A DNA stretch of 64,000 bases from NCBI GenBank assembly GCA_039519185.1, contig CM076848.1, positions 188,416,628 through 188,480,627 on the forward strand. The letters are read 5' to 3'. The position numbers and the translations under genes were made by a program. This document shows positions 39,841 to 51,549 of the stretch, one piece after another (positions within the stretch are counted from its first letter, which is position 1; every line of letters starts with the position of its first letter). The notes under the pieces were generated by a model. That model ran no database searches, was not told the origin of the DNA, and saw nothing but the letters and a program-made list of their open reading frames with translations. The DNA is from Astragalus membranaceus (Eukaryota > Streptophyta > Magnoliopsida > Fabales > Fabaceae).

Positions 39841-42345
39841 TGTTTTTTTATATATCAGTGCAGTTATCTCGTAGTTTCAATTGATTATTTTGGTTGATTA
39901 GTAGATTATAGTAGATAGTAAAAGAGAGATAGTAGATTATCAGTAAGAAATATTTGTTTTAAATATTAATCAGTAGTTTAAATAGTCATTAAATCTTCTT
40001 GTTTTTTAGATAGTAGGTATATAGTAGTCTTCAAAAAATGTAATTATCAATGACAGATATTAATCTTGTGTTTTATTATATATCAATGCAGTTATCCCAT
40101 GTTTTTTATATATCATTGCAATTATCTCGTAGTTTCAATTAATTAGCAGATTATAGTAGATAGTAGATTATCAATAAGAGATAATAGTAGATTATTAATA
40201 AGAGTGTAAACAGATTTTGGAAAGAAAAATTAAAATTTTAAAGTGATAACTTTTTTCAAAAAGGTGATAGTTTTTTTTAGCGTGGCTCATTTACATATTT
40301 TTATAGTTACTTTTAGTAGAGTAGTATTTGTATAAATTTAGAAATTTAGTTAAAAAAACGAAAGTGAGATGATGAGAGAGAGAATAATTGTTTATAGGAA
40401 AAGTAAAAGTAAAGTAAAAGAAAAAGGAAGAAAGAGACTCTAAGAGAAAAGTGAAAAGGAGGAAAGAGAGTGTAAGAAGAAAAGAAAAAAAGGCAGAAAG
40501 AGAGAGTAATGGCATTTTTACCCTTAAATTAGATATGTGTCTTGTTAATAAGAAATCCAAATTGGTAATTTTATAGGAGGTTTGTTTGTATAAATAGATT
40601 TAAATTTAAATGGGTGATTTGGTACTTATATCAACTCATTCTTTTCTAAGATAGATAGTTGATGACATTGCTAGTCTATTTGGTATATCAACTATGGATG
40701 AACGTGACTCTTTGAAGCGTCGTCGAACTCATCTTTTCTAAATAACTGGTCACTTTTTATTTCCTTTATTAATACTATAATTTACATTCTAAATAAGTAA
40801 AAATCATTATAATTTATTTTACTTATTAAAATCTAATATATTAGAATAAAAACAATATATTTTTTTATATTTGGCCACCTCATAATTAAACTGCTAGCTC
40901 CGCCACTGATCTTTTCTCTCTCACACCTACACTCCCTCACATACTTTAACTTTTAATTATTTCATTTGTAAAAAAAAAAGAGTGATGACCTATTTTTTGT
41001 AGTTGAACTTTTTTTATCTCAAATTATTCTTTAAAACTATTTTTTTACAATAAAAAAACTTTAGTCTCTCAAAAAAGAAGATTTAATGACTATTTGAACT
41101 ACTTATAAATATATAAAAAATACGATAAATATTTGTTATTGAAACAAAAAAAAAGTATGGGCTAAAAATTTGTCACCTAAAAATATAAAAAAGGGACAAT
41201 AATTGTTATTGATACATAAAAAATATGGGACAAATATTTTTCTTTGATAAAGATAATTTTTTCTGCAAATTATAAACATGACACGTTTGTTCATAATACT
41301 CATGGACGGGATTAAAGTTTTTCATTGACATATAAAAACATGGGATAAATATTTGTCACTCATAAATAAAAACTAAAAGTTAAATACTTGTCATTGATGC
41401 ATAAAAAAAACACGGGACAAATATTTGTCACTAATAATCAAAATTTACTATATAAATTGTAAATGGGACAAACATGAGCCAAATGTATGTTGTGGGAAAT
41501 AATATAATAATTTTTATTGAGTTTGTCGATATATTTTCATAGTCTTCAACGGAAAAACATGTATGAGAGGGCTATAGATCATTTTGTCAATCTAATATTC
41601 CACTATAGTATACTCTATATTTTTGGGGCCAAAATATACTCTATTATCTACTATAAATTACTATAACATATTGTTCTACCGTCTTTCTACTAGTTTTTGG
41701 TTACAAAAGATAAAAAAAATCAAAAGGTGGTAAGTTCTCTCCATATAATTTATTTTTTTAGTGAAAATACATTTTCAGTTAGTTGTCTAATAATTATATT
41801 GTTTAAACGGTATAATTTGAATGGTATGTGATTAATTTATAAATACAATCTAAAATTTACTAATTGATATAATATTAGAGTTTCGGGTTGAGACTACTTT
41901 GTGAAAATCGGACGACGTTATATGCACAGGTATTTTGCTAGTTTTCACGGTAGCTGACAAAGATATACACTAGAGCCCAACATATTTTATTTTTCTTTGA
42001 CTATCAAAGTGTTTGCTGTGGTTGAAATCGCAAGCTACATTAAGACATACGCCAAAACAATTGAATTTCACCGCGGGAAAACTGAAAAATCACTCACCAC
42101 GGTATTATATTGAAGACATACTACATATAGATGATAGCACGGTATTATATTTTTTAATTTTTAAATAAGTAAGCCAATTTTATTACCATGAATTTAATGT
42201 TTTATAAATATAAGTATTCCAAAAAATATCAAAAAAAAAATTCATCTCAACTCAAAAACAAAAATAATCATTTAGAAAAAATAAAGGCATCTATCCACGA
42301 AGAAAGATAATAACAAAATATAAAAATTAACATTTTTTTTGCTTA
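39841..42345. repeat. AT-rich repeat family block, copy B (right part)
   Basis: Counterpart of 23081-25394. It includes inverted minisatellite units (41110-41470) and the putative inverted end near 41925-41947, which is missing in copy A. No gene is supported. Confidence 0.6.
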
Positions 42346-42364
42346 GGGTCAAATTTTCCACCGA

Positions 42365-42664
42365 CAACCCAAAAGCACTTGGATGAGATGCTAGGGGTCT
42401 CTTCCAGCTTAACCAAGGTCTTAAGTTCGAATCCAGCCTTGGGCATGCAGCGATGTTAAATCTCTTGAGGGAGAGCTTTGCCGCCCATTGTAGTCCTGCC
42501 CGACTCGAGGGATTAGTCTCTGTAGTTGCGTGCAGAGGATACCCGGTTTGTATAAAAAAAAAATTGCATTGACCAACACTGATCAGTTTGTCCACTACGG
42601 GAATTGAATCCGGGAGCAGCGGGTCGACCCCCGTGTCCCGGGGTAGATAAAGCCACTAGGCCAA
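42365..42664. mobile_element. Tail-to-tail pair of SINE-like repeats, copy B
   Basis: The plus-strand unit (about 42365-42566) has TTCGAATCC as B box and ends in an A-run. The minus-strand unit (42664-42555) has an A box TGGCCTAGTGGC and a B box GGATTCAATTCC. Both match the pair at 25412-25712. Confidence 0.65.
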
Positions 42665-42869
42665 TGGTGTTGGTTATAGAAATTAGGTACATTCTGGAAT
42701 CTTCCTGCTAACATCAAACTCTCCAAAGCATATATGCATACTATTTTGAAGATCCAGCTCTCTATAGGAGTATTGCGGGTGCTCTTCAATATGTGACCAT
42801 CACAATAACAGAACTAGGCTATGTAGTAATTAAAGTGGGTCAATTCATGTTCCAGCCACTTGTCTCTTA

Positions 42870-43466
42870 TTGGACAGCAGTAAAGAGAATTCTCATCTCA
42901 AGGGTACAAATGACCATGGCATTGTTTTTCAACCAGCTACAACAACCTCTCCATTAACTCTTAGGCTGACTGGGCCTCAGAGGTTGATGATAGGCTATCT
43001 ACCTGAGGTGCATGTGTGTTTCTTGGTCCAAATTTCATCTCTTGGTGGTCAAAAAACAAACTGTGGTAGTCAAATCTACAGCAAAAGCCGAATAAAGAAG
43101 TTTGGCTCTAGCTGCTTCTGAAGTAATCTGCGTGCAATCCCCTTTTGCAGGAGCTTCAAGTCACTATTCCTACTCTAGTGATATACTGTGACAACCAAAG
43201 CACATTTTCTCTCACCCAAGCATAATCATGTCCTTCACTCTAGGACCAAGCATATGGAATTAGATATCTTCCTTGTTAGAGAAAGGGTTCTTAACAAGTC
43301 CCTAGTGGTAGAATACGTTCCGTCTCAAGCTCAGCTAGCAGACGCTCTTACCAAGCCCCTTGCTAGACCTCAATTTTGTTCTCTTAGAGACAAACTCAGG
43401 GTGTTCCACACCACTGAGTTTGTGGAGGGAATAATAGAGAACAAGAGTTCTTCTGCCTACTCTTAG
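42870..43466 (+). pseudogene. Ty1/copia RNase H fragment (different family)
   Basis: Plus-strand pieces match the end of copia RT/RNase H across frame breaks: a degenerate region at 42890-43120, then the 92-residue frame 43188-43466. That frame carries HSRTKHMELDIFLVRERVL and YVPSQAQLADALTKPLARP, the conserved RNase H C-terminus. It starts exactly where homology between the duplicated blocks ends, and it is followed by LTR-like sequence. The family differs from the other two copia elements in this window. Non-functional. Confidence 0.85.
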
Positions 43467-43605
43467 CTAATAATTAGATAATGATGGCATTAATTTCAGT
43501 CTTTCTACCTTCTTTTCTTTGCGTTTCTTTTTTTTTTGTATTAATTTAGTAGAATATGAAAGGCTGGCACTTAATTCAGGAGAATATGTGAGGCTAGTAC
43601 TTAAT

Positions 43606-44794
43606 GGGTCTTTTTTTTGTACCCCCATCACATGCGGATCTACCCCCATTACATCCCATATACCCGAAAATACCCCTGCCCATCTAAAAATCGCTCAGAT
43701 TTACCTCCATATAAGGTAAATCCGCTTTGCTATTTTTAAAGTCGGATTTACCTTAGATGGGGGTACCCAATAGGTAAATCCGACTTTAAAAATAACAAAG
43801 CGGATTTACCTCAGATGGGGATACATTCGCTTTGTTATTTTTAAAATCGGATTTACCTAAATCCGATTTTCCTAAAAAAGACAATCGGATTTACCCCACC
43901 TAAGGTAAATCCGATTTTGTTATTAATAAAAAAAATTATTTAAATTTTTAAAAAACTAAATATCCGTTAAAGAGTCAAAACTAATCCAAAAATTATAAAA
44001 ACACCACTAAAAATCTAATAAAACCAAAATAAGGTTATGCAATTTTTTTTAGATTTCTTTGGAAATAATGACAAATTAAAAAATTAATAAAAAATAGTAA
44101 ACGATGGAATTTGGGATTCTGAGGTCCTCTGTTCTGAAAAGAAGTCCCTTCTTGAGGAGTTTCGATCGTTGATTTTTTTCGGATTTAATGGCCGTGGTTT
44201 CATTACAATTTGAGTAGATTGCCTAAGAACCGATTTTTTAGCCTAAATTATTTGCTCGACGTACAACATCGTCACGTGTTAACGAACTATACACTAAACA
44301 GAACCAAAAGACGGTCGAAATATGTATCTAATTTTTTAACTGATTTATTTATTTATTAATTAGGTAAATCCGAATTTATTTATTTATTAATTAGGTTAAC
44401 AAAGCGGATTTACCCCACATAAGGTAAATCCTCTTTTGATATTTAAAAGCGGATATACCCCCATATAAGGTAAATCGGCTTTTAAAAATAACAAAATCGG
44501 ATTTACCCCCACTTAAGGTAAATCCGTTTTGTTATTTTTAAAAGCGGATTTACCCCATCTTAAATAAATCCGCTTTTAAATTTTTAAAATTTTCAGTGGA
44601 AATCAGATTTACCTCACAGATACATAAATCCGATTTGGAAATCGGATTTACCTCACAGATAGATAAATTCGATTTCCAAAAAAAAATTGAAATCAGGATA
44701 TGTTCGGGTTTTTCAATTTTGTGAAGGGCAATTGCGTCTTTTCGCAGGGTCGATGGGGGTAGATTGTTATGTGATGGGGTACAAAAAAAAAACC
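43606..44794. mobile_element. Non-autonomous MULE derivative, copy 2 (1189 bp) with perfect 9-bp TSD
   Basis: GTACTTAAT is duplicated exactly at 43597-43605 and 44795-44803. The ends are inverted repeats: GGGTC plus a T-run and GTACCCCCATCACATG at left, and CATCACAT/GTACCCC in reverse with an A-run and CC at right. The interior is filled with GGATTTACC/GGTAAATCC motifs and matches copy 1 at 12797 along most of its length, with local indels. It sits within the copia LTR, so it inserted later than that element. No transposase. Confidence 0.92.
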
Positions 44795-44834
44795 GTACTT
44801 AATTCAGTAGAATATGTAAGACCAACACTTCATG

Positions 44835-44843
44835 TATAAATAA
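44835..44843 (+). promoter_or_regulatory. TATA box of the copia LTR remnant
   Basis: TATAAATAA lies inside LTR-like sequence about 30 bp right of the MULE derivative. It probably was the LTR promoter before the insertion. Confidence 0.45.
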
Positions 44844-44935
44844 AGCCTCATGCTCTCTTCCAAATCAATGAATACATAATAATTCTTTTCACTTCTTTGA
44901 TTTTAATAAGCCCAAAATCAGAAAAATGTCCACGT

Positions 44936-45240
44936 AAAAAAACGAGGAAAAAAAATTAAGGTGAAAAAATTAAATATTTTGTTTTTGATTTCAACTTGTA
45001 GTTATTTGTTTATTAAAGATGTCTCTCTTTACCATTAACTAATGCAATCCATAACATGCACCTTACAAGCAGCCCTTAACAAATCTTGACCACACAAATA
45101 AAATATTATAAATCAAGGGCAATGAACCCCTTTGTGTTTGGTACACAAATTGATCCCTTTGTGGACCATAAAAGTCACCTAACAAGTGAAGTGTAACCAT
45201 GCCTAAATCCTGTATAGAAGTACTTTCATCATATACACCA
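44936..45240. other. Intergenic AT-rich sequence
   Basis: No gene or repeat structure is recognised, apart from low-level similarity of 45190-45240 to 46150-46210, which marks the start of a local tandem duplication. Confidence 0.5.
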
Positions 45241-45620
45241 TATGTTCAAAGATTAATGGACAATGCCTCGTATTCACCTGTAGCCTTAGCCACTTGATCA
45301 GTCAAGTCTTTCAAACTATGGAAAATTCTAGTAGTAGAAGATGGACCATATTGATGTGCAGAGGTTTTGAGGGGAAAAAAGATTCTTGTTCAAGCAACAA
45401 CCTCTACATTGGTTCCAAATCTCCTATAATTCAAGTAAAACAACCTCTATAGAAGGTCCAAACTACTGTTCTCACAAGATTTCAACATGCCATTCCGCTG
45501 CTAGAAAATAGGAGACAAAAGTCAAGTTAATCGAATAAAGAATACGATTCAACTTCCAACTGTTAATATTTTTCAAAGCCACGCCTCCATGAAATTCTCA
45601 AATAATTTGTATCTAGGAGA
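45240..45620 (-). pseudogene. Decayed tandem copy of the PEX5-like 3' end
   Basis: The sequence parallels 46200-46690. The last-exon segment (45451-45510, GAAGGTCCAAACTACTGTTC) and the edge of the penultimate exon (about 45580-45620) are recognisable but contain indels that destroy the frame. The 3' flanks also match, so a unit of about 1 kb was duplicated in tandem and this copy decayed. Confidence 0.65.
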
Positions 45621-46436
45621 TATCGGGTACAAATCTCCACTAATATCTTTGGATAATTGTAAATACAATTCCTTTCATAAATGTTCAAAGAGCCCAAAAA
45701 TTTTCATTGTCTTAGACTAGGGCATTTTTTTTCTCATCCTAAGATTTTGTTGAACAAAAATAAAACCTCAATTATTTTTTGCACGAATTTAATTCTTACT
45801 TTTTTTACAATTGAATCCTTGAAGCACTTTTCACTTTTTTTTTGTCAATCATTTGACAATCAGTTAAATCACTCAAAACATACCAACAAAAGTATTAAAT
45901 TTTACCTACAATATATAAAAATCCCAATCATATATAATGTATATTGAGCACGGAGCTTTTGGGAACAAGGATTCTTAAATACTGGAAAAATTAGTGGAGA
46001 GCATGAAGCGGAATATATTATTATTGGCCTTTATACAAAATACAAGGCTAATGAATAAAGATAAATGACGAATCTTTGTTTATTTATGATACCTACATTC
46101 CATTATGCAGCCATTCCGTGATAAATAGCTTTCGTATCATTAAAAAGTGATGTGTAACTGTGCCTAAATCCCGTATAGATGTATTTTCATGATATACATC
46201 ACATGTTCAAAGATTAATAGAACAATGCCTTGTATACACCTGCAACCTTAGCCACTTGATCAGTCTTTCACACTCGGAAATTTTTACGGATGCAGACATG
46301 AGCTTTAGTTGTAGAAAATGGACCATTTTTATATGCAGAGGTTTTGAGGAGAAAAAAAGATTCATTTTGAAGTGACTATCTCTGCATTGGTTCCAAATCT
46401 CCTGTAATTCATCCACTCATTAAAAAAAAACAAAAA

Positions 46437-47087
46437 TCATTGCAGTGGAAACTCCTTCTGGAGAAGGTCCAAATTACGGTTGTCACAAGCTTCCAACATG
46501 TCATTCCTGGAAGCACAGCTGGAAAATAGGAGACAGAATTCAAGTCAAATGAACATAAAATTTAAAAATTAATTTTTACTACACTATCTCATTTGCCTCG
46601 GTCAAATAGGATTCAACTTCCATTTGTTAATATATCTCAAAATCATACCTCAATGAAATTCTTAAATATTGCCATGCATTCTCTGCTTTTGGATTCATTG
46701 CAAGTGCTCGAACATAATAACGAATAGACTCGTCGTACATGCCCTATAAGAAAATGTAAAAAGTAATAGCAAATTCATGCAACATAATAAATTAAGAGTA
46801 CGGCCTCTCACTTTGTAGCATTTGTTGAGATGCAGAACAAAATATCATATCAAAGTTGAATAGGTCTACTAGTGTAGCTACCATAGTATTATATTACACT
46901 TGTACACTTGCAGATAACACAAACATAACAAACAGGAAATGAGACAAGCCTGATTTTCTTTTCTACTTGATGAAATTTATTATGATAAAAAAAAAAACTA
47001 AAAGCCCAGCATGGAGTTTACCTGGTTTGCATAACTGATACCCATATTTGCCCAAGCACGAACATAATTAGGCTTTAAATCTAGTGC
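46437..47087 (-). pseudogene. PEX5: PEX5-like peroxisomal import receptor, last three exons only
   Basis: Three minus-strand exons with proper splice sites are visible. They are 47022-47087 (ALDLKPNYVRAWANMGISYANQ), 46649-46743 (95 bp, VRALAMNPKAENAWQYLR) and 46437-46518, ending in LDLLQKEFPL, one further residue and TGA. Phases match across both junctions. They correspond to the last TPR motifs and C-terminus of PEX5, the cytosolic receptor that binds C-terminal SKL-type peroxisomal signals. Upstream exons are not seen: beyond 47100 there is AT-rich sequence and then a copia element. I infer a truncated gene copy, but a real gene whose 5' exons lie beyond the copia insertion cannot be fully excluded; no further exon was found to the window edge. 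Confidence 0.8.
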
Positions 47088-47396
47088 CTGGAGTGAAGAC
47101 TGTATTAGTCAATAGAAAAAGAATATTCCACTACATAGAGAATAGATTCCAATGTATACATTTTTTGTTGCAAGGGTAATCTTGTTATTTCGTATGATTT
47201 ATATCCTATCATACTATTAATTGTCAATTGCAAACACAATGATAAAATATAAAACAATACTAGCTAGTTTGTTATGCAGTGAGCCTCAAACACAAGATGA
47301 GATAAAAGTTTAACATATCTATGTCCTATTTTACTCTAATCCAACCCCCTTATCCCTCTATCCATTCTTATCCTATCATGTCCACCAAATGGGCCC

Positions 47397-47655
47397 TAAA
47401 CTGCCTTTTTCGGTCAGATGGCGCGTAAGTAGCGCACAGTTCGCGCTCCACGCGCAACTGGGCAGAACATTCTGCCAATCCGCGCGTAAGTAGCGCACAG
47501 TTCGCGCTCCACGCGCGGAGCGCCAACGACCTGAAAGTCACTTCCATGTAATTTCCAAAATTTGCCTAAACCGAACATCTCGTTATTACATTAAAACAAG
47601 CGTGCACTCTTATTTTAACATAATAAAGAGATCAATTACACTAAAATGTCCAACA
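47397..47655 (-). repeat. Truncated 3' LTR of the copia element
   Basis: On the minus strand it begins TGTTGGACATTTTAGTG after the polypurine tract AAAATGGGGGAGGTT. It matches 51081-51332 and stops at 47397, short of the U5 end. It carries the GC-rich two-copy motif GCGCGTAAGTAGCGCACAG. Confidence 0.88.
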
Positions 47656-47673
47656 AACCTCCCCCATTTTAGT

Positions 47674-48240
47674 GTAATTACCGATCAAATCACCAAAGGC
47701 ATAACATACAACAAACTACTGCATAGATGAAATATCGTGACGATTGAATTTCATCTTAGCAAATTACACGTTTCAAATATTCGAATATCAGGGTGTCTCT
47801 AAGGATTGAACCCTTTCTATTCATAATGAATACATGAAGATAATCTGCACAATAGTTTATAACATTACTCTTGCTCGACACTAGTTTACTAGCCTGTGTC
47901 CCTATCCTTCATAAGCATATCAAAGCCAAGTCCCAGCTTCTTGAAGCGGCTAAACTTCATGCTTATATAGGTAGTCTTTTTCTTTCTTGCACCTGCAAAT
48001 GCAATTTTTCAAAAGAACCATTGAGAAGTTATACTTCAACCTCCTTAACTTACAGAACCGAACACATACCTTTTGGGATACTTTCGATAATGTGTTCCAA
48101 TCTCTACATGTTAAGCTTTCCACATTGAATTCAGCACCTAATGTCATATTAGATGGGAATTGGGTATCTTAACATAAGAGATTTCAGATGGACTTTAATC
48201 CTAATCCCACAGCCGACCTTTTCACGAGATCTCTACTTAA
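47674..48240 (-). other. copia pol C-terminal relict and 3' noncoding tail
   Basis: A short minus-strand stretch near 48240-48190 reads DHLTKGLSRDLVKRSAVGLG, the typical final residues of copia RNase H. It is joined directly to the start of RT at the deletion point. The remainder to the polypurine tract is noncoding. Small open frames here are not supported as genes. Confidence 0.7.
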
Positions 48241-48248
48241 CCCTTTGG

Positions 48249-50894
48249 TTAAATGATCGCCAATTTCCAGGTATTATTTTGCAAGATGGAATCCATCTCA
48301 CTTTGGATTGCTTCTTTCCAGAATGCAACATCCCTTGAAGCCATTGCTTCACTAAAAGTCTTTGGATCTTCCTCAACATTAAGGCAATATTGATATTGAA
48401 ATTCAATATCATTCCTTGACCCTTCAACCAAATAAAGTTGAAAGTCATCACCAAATGACTTAGCCTTTCTTACTCTCGTACTCTTCCTAGTTTCAGTACT
48501 AGTTGAAGGTGTATCCTCATTATTAACTGAGACTTTCGACATGGAATTCATGTCCTTTGGCCTAGGTATAGATGTAAACCTTTGTTCATCAAAGATAGCA
48601 TCCCGTGACTCTATAACCGAGTTCACAGCAACAGAATCATTAGATTCTAGCACATAGAATCTATATGCTTTAGAATGTTCAGCATATCCAATAAATATGC
48701 AATCTATACCTCTTTCACCTATGGTTTTCCTTTTAGGTTCTGTAAGCCTGACTACAGCCCTACATCCCCAAATTTTGAGATAACTCAAATTTGGTGTCTT
48801 TTTGTGCCAAAGTTCATATGGGGTAACCTTATTCCTTTTGTTAGGAATTCGGTTCAACAAGTAACAGGCTGTCAACATAGCCTCGCCCCAAAATCCTTCA
48901 CTTAGACCCGAATAGGATAACATAGAATTCACCATTTCTTTTAAGGTTCTATTTTTCCTTTCGGCTACACCATTTTGTTGTGGTGTATAGGGAGTTGTTG
49001 TTTGATGTATTATTCCAGTAGATTGAAAATAAACCGGATCATAATACTCACCTCCCCTATCCGTACGAAGAGTTTTGATTAGCCCATTTTGATGAAGTTC
49101 TACCTCTTTCTTATAAATTTTAAATTTATCAAGAGCTTCATCTTTTGTAGTTAATAAATATACATAACAGTACCTAGATGCATCATCAATAAAAGTAACA
49201 AGATATTTTTTATGACCTAATGATGGAGTAGTATGCAAATCGCACAAATCACTATGAATAAGGTCTAAGATTTTAGTCTCACTTTTAACATCCTTAAAAG
49301 GTTTCCTAGTGATCTTGGTCAACATGCAAGTTTTGCATTTTTCAATGTTCATATCAAAAGGAGGAATCATACTTGTTTTTGACATATCTTTTAATCTTTT
49401 GTAATGAACATGTCCTAATCTAGCATGCCAAATTTCTGATTTTGTCATATTAGTTATAGAACTACACGAGGCCATGCAAACAGATTCATGAACAAAAGGA
49501 ACATCAATGTTTAATTTAAACATTCCATTACAACGATAACCAAATCCAACAAACGAACCATGTCTTGACAAGATGTACTTGTCACTTTCAAGTACTTGCT
49601 TGAAACCACAATTATTTAAAACCATACCAGACAATAAGTTCTTACGAATACCAGGTACAAATAAGACATTATCCAAATACAAACTTTTTCCGGAAGTAAA
49701 AACTAAATTTACACAACCTAATCCTAGGATTGGTTCAGTCGCAACATTGCCCATCTTCACAATAGAGCCATCATCGATTGGTTTAAATTCCTTGAACCAA
49801 CGACGATCTTTGCACACATGGCTTGTTGCTCCCGAATCAAACCACCAAGCAACGTCATCATCCTGCACAAAGAATGCATCAGATATTAGTGATACATAAT
49901 TTGAATTCGTATTCGAATTAAAATTATTCACTACAATCTGACCTTGTTGCTTTTCAGGATCATTAGACCCACTTGGACCAGCCTTGTTCTTTCCTTTGAA
50001 CACCCGGCAATCCCTCTTTAAATGACCAGGTTTCCCACACTTCCAACATGACAATTTTGTCTGTTTGTTTGGACCTTTGTTCTTATTTCCTTGAAATTTT
50101 CGTTTCTTACCTTTAGCATTAGAATTTTGCTTAACTGTTCCACTTTCCTCTACCATATTAACGGAAGAGGAACCTGCTACGTTTTTTTCATTGACTTTAT
50201 CAATTTCCTGAGCCCTCAGCGACTCCTCTATCATGAAATGACTACCGAGTTGAACCAGAGTCAACTCTTCCTTCTTATGTTTCAAGGTATGCTTGAAATC
50301 TTTCCAAGAAGAAGGCAGTTTATCAATTATAGATGAAACTGCAATGGATTCATCCATTTTCAAATCATGTTGAGTAAACTGACCCAAAATTCGCAGCAGT
50401 TCATTATATTGTTCCATAACAGGCCTCGAATCCACCATTTTGTAATTAAAGAAATTACTAACTAAGAATTTGTTACTTGAGGCATCTTCTGCCATATACT
50501 TGGTTTCAAGAGAGTCCCATAATTCCTTAGCAGACTCAACATTTTGATAAATATCAAAGAGAGAGTCAGACATACCGTTCAGAATGTGTCCACGACAGAT
50601 GTAATCGTCGTTCTCCCATTTCAAACGCTTCCTTGTTTGATCCAGAGATTCGTCTTCCATATACACCGGCATCGGTGTACTCAGCACATACACCACTTTC
50701 AATGTTGTCAAGAGAAAGTGCATCTTCTTCTGCCATCTTCTGAAATCCTGCCCTTCAAACTTGTCCAATTTCGCAAACCTGCTTGTCATCTTCGAACTAT
50801 CGTTCGTCATCTCGAAAGAATTTGATTCAATCTTTTGTTGGTTAGTTTGGTAAATCGAGATGATACTGGATAAATCTGAAGTCGTGTATAACAC
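48249..50894 (-). pseudogene. copia gag-protease-integrase polyprotein lacking RT and RNase H
   Basis: This is one open frame of 881 residues. The Met at residue 29 (50810) is the likelier start, because the first 28 residues come from leader sequence near the PBS. Gag occupies about 30-270, the CCHC knuckle CWKCGKPGHLKRDC is at 283-296, and the protease DSGATSH is at 353-359. The GAG-pre-integrase WHARLGHVHYKRL, the HSDLCD acidic residue, RTDRGGEY and NGVAERKNRT of the integrase core then follow, with a long integrase C-terminus. RT begins (MDSILQNNTW) and then stops at the internal deletion. Order and motifs are Ty1/copia. Gag, protease and integrase look intact, so the product could be made, but it cannot reverse-transcribe on its own. 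Confidence 0.9.
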
Positions 50895-50931
50895 TTTCTG
50901 ATTGAATCAAATTTCGGGGTTCAACCAAAAT

Positions 50932-51332
50932 TGTTCAATCGGATAAAATCAGAAGATTATAATTCAAGAGTTTTGTTCTTTTCTTGTATGTTTTTACACC
51001 CGTTATGCTTTCTGAACCAGAATGATTATTTATGATCAAAGAACCGGTGGTTTTTGGCGGTTGATGGAAGTTTTATCTTTTAAACTGCCTTTTTCGGTCA
51101 GATGGCGCGTAAGTAGCGCACAGTTCGCGCTCCACGCGCAACTGGGCAGAACATTCTGCCAATCCGCGCGTAAGTAGCGCACAGTTCGCGCTCCGCGCGC
51201 CAACGACCTGAAAGTCACTTCCATGTAATTTCCAAAATTTGCCTAAACCGAACATCTCGTTATTACATTAAAACAAGCGTGCACTCTTATTTTAACATAA
51301 TAAAGAGATCAATTACACTAAAATGTCCAACA
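50932..51332 (-). repeat. 5' LTR of the copia element (401 bp)
   Basis: Plus-strand TGTTCAATCGG (50932) to ATGTCCAACA (51332), with TG...CA ends on both strands. It contains two copies of a 57-60 bp GC-rich unit (GGCGCGTAAGTAGCGCACAG at about 51104 and 51167). The segment just inside the left edge (TTTTGGTTGAACCCC on the minus strand) is the PBS position, though it is not the common initiator-Met type. Confidence 0.85.
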
Positions 51333-51337
51333 CACCG

Positions 51338-51480
51338 CTGGCCAATGGCTTAAATCTACCCTAGGACATGAGGGGTCGACCCGATGCTCCCGAGTTTGAT
51401 TTCCGCAGGAAAAAACATTGATCCTAGGTACAAGCATAGATTGGTCTTTTTGTTGAAAGTGTTAAAACATTCTAAAGGTA
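51338..51480 (+). mobile_element. SINE-like repeat next to the copia insertion
   Basis: TGGCCAATGGCTTAAATCTACCC (A box region) and GGGTCGACCCGATGCTCCC match the minus-strand SINE at 25712-25601, in opposite orientation. The copia LTR ends six bases before it. Confidence 0.6.
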
Positions 51481-51549
51481 ACCAACAATGATCTAGAAAA
51501 AAAAAAGCGTATGAGCGCTCATTATGATTTTAATCCCTTATTTTTTTTT

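Larger units (their letters stand above)
43467..44935 (+). repeat. copia LTR-like region carrying the second MULE derivative
   Basis: The sequence after the RNase H stop resembles an LTR, with repeated GGCTGGCACTTAATTCAGG-type units. Beyond the MULE insertion it has a TATAAATAA box (44835-44843) and CTTCCAAATCAATGAATACA. LTR ends were not fixed. Confidence 0.5.
47397..51332 (-). mobile_element. Ty1/copia element, internally deleted, with two LTRs
   Basis: On the minus strand it has the 5' LTR 51332-50932, gag-protease-integrase 50894-48249, a very short relict of the pol C-terminus (about 48240-48180), a noncoding tail, a polypurine tract (47656-47672) and a truncated 3' LTR (47655-47397). 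The region encoding RT and RNase H (normally well over 1 kb) is missing, so this is a deletion derivative. The last about 140 bp of the 3' LTR are also lost. A SINE-like repeat starts six bases right of the element. Confidence 0.9.

Noticed and set aside
47871..48338. Small ORFs on both strands left of the copia gag-pol frame
   Set aside because: They fall in the noncoding tail and deleted pol end of the copia element, with no conserved motif beyond the short RNase H relict.
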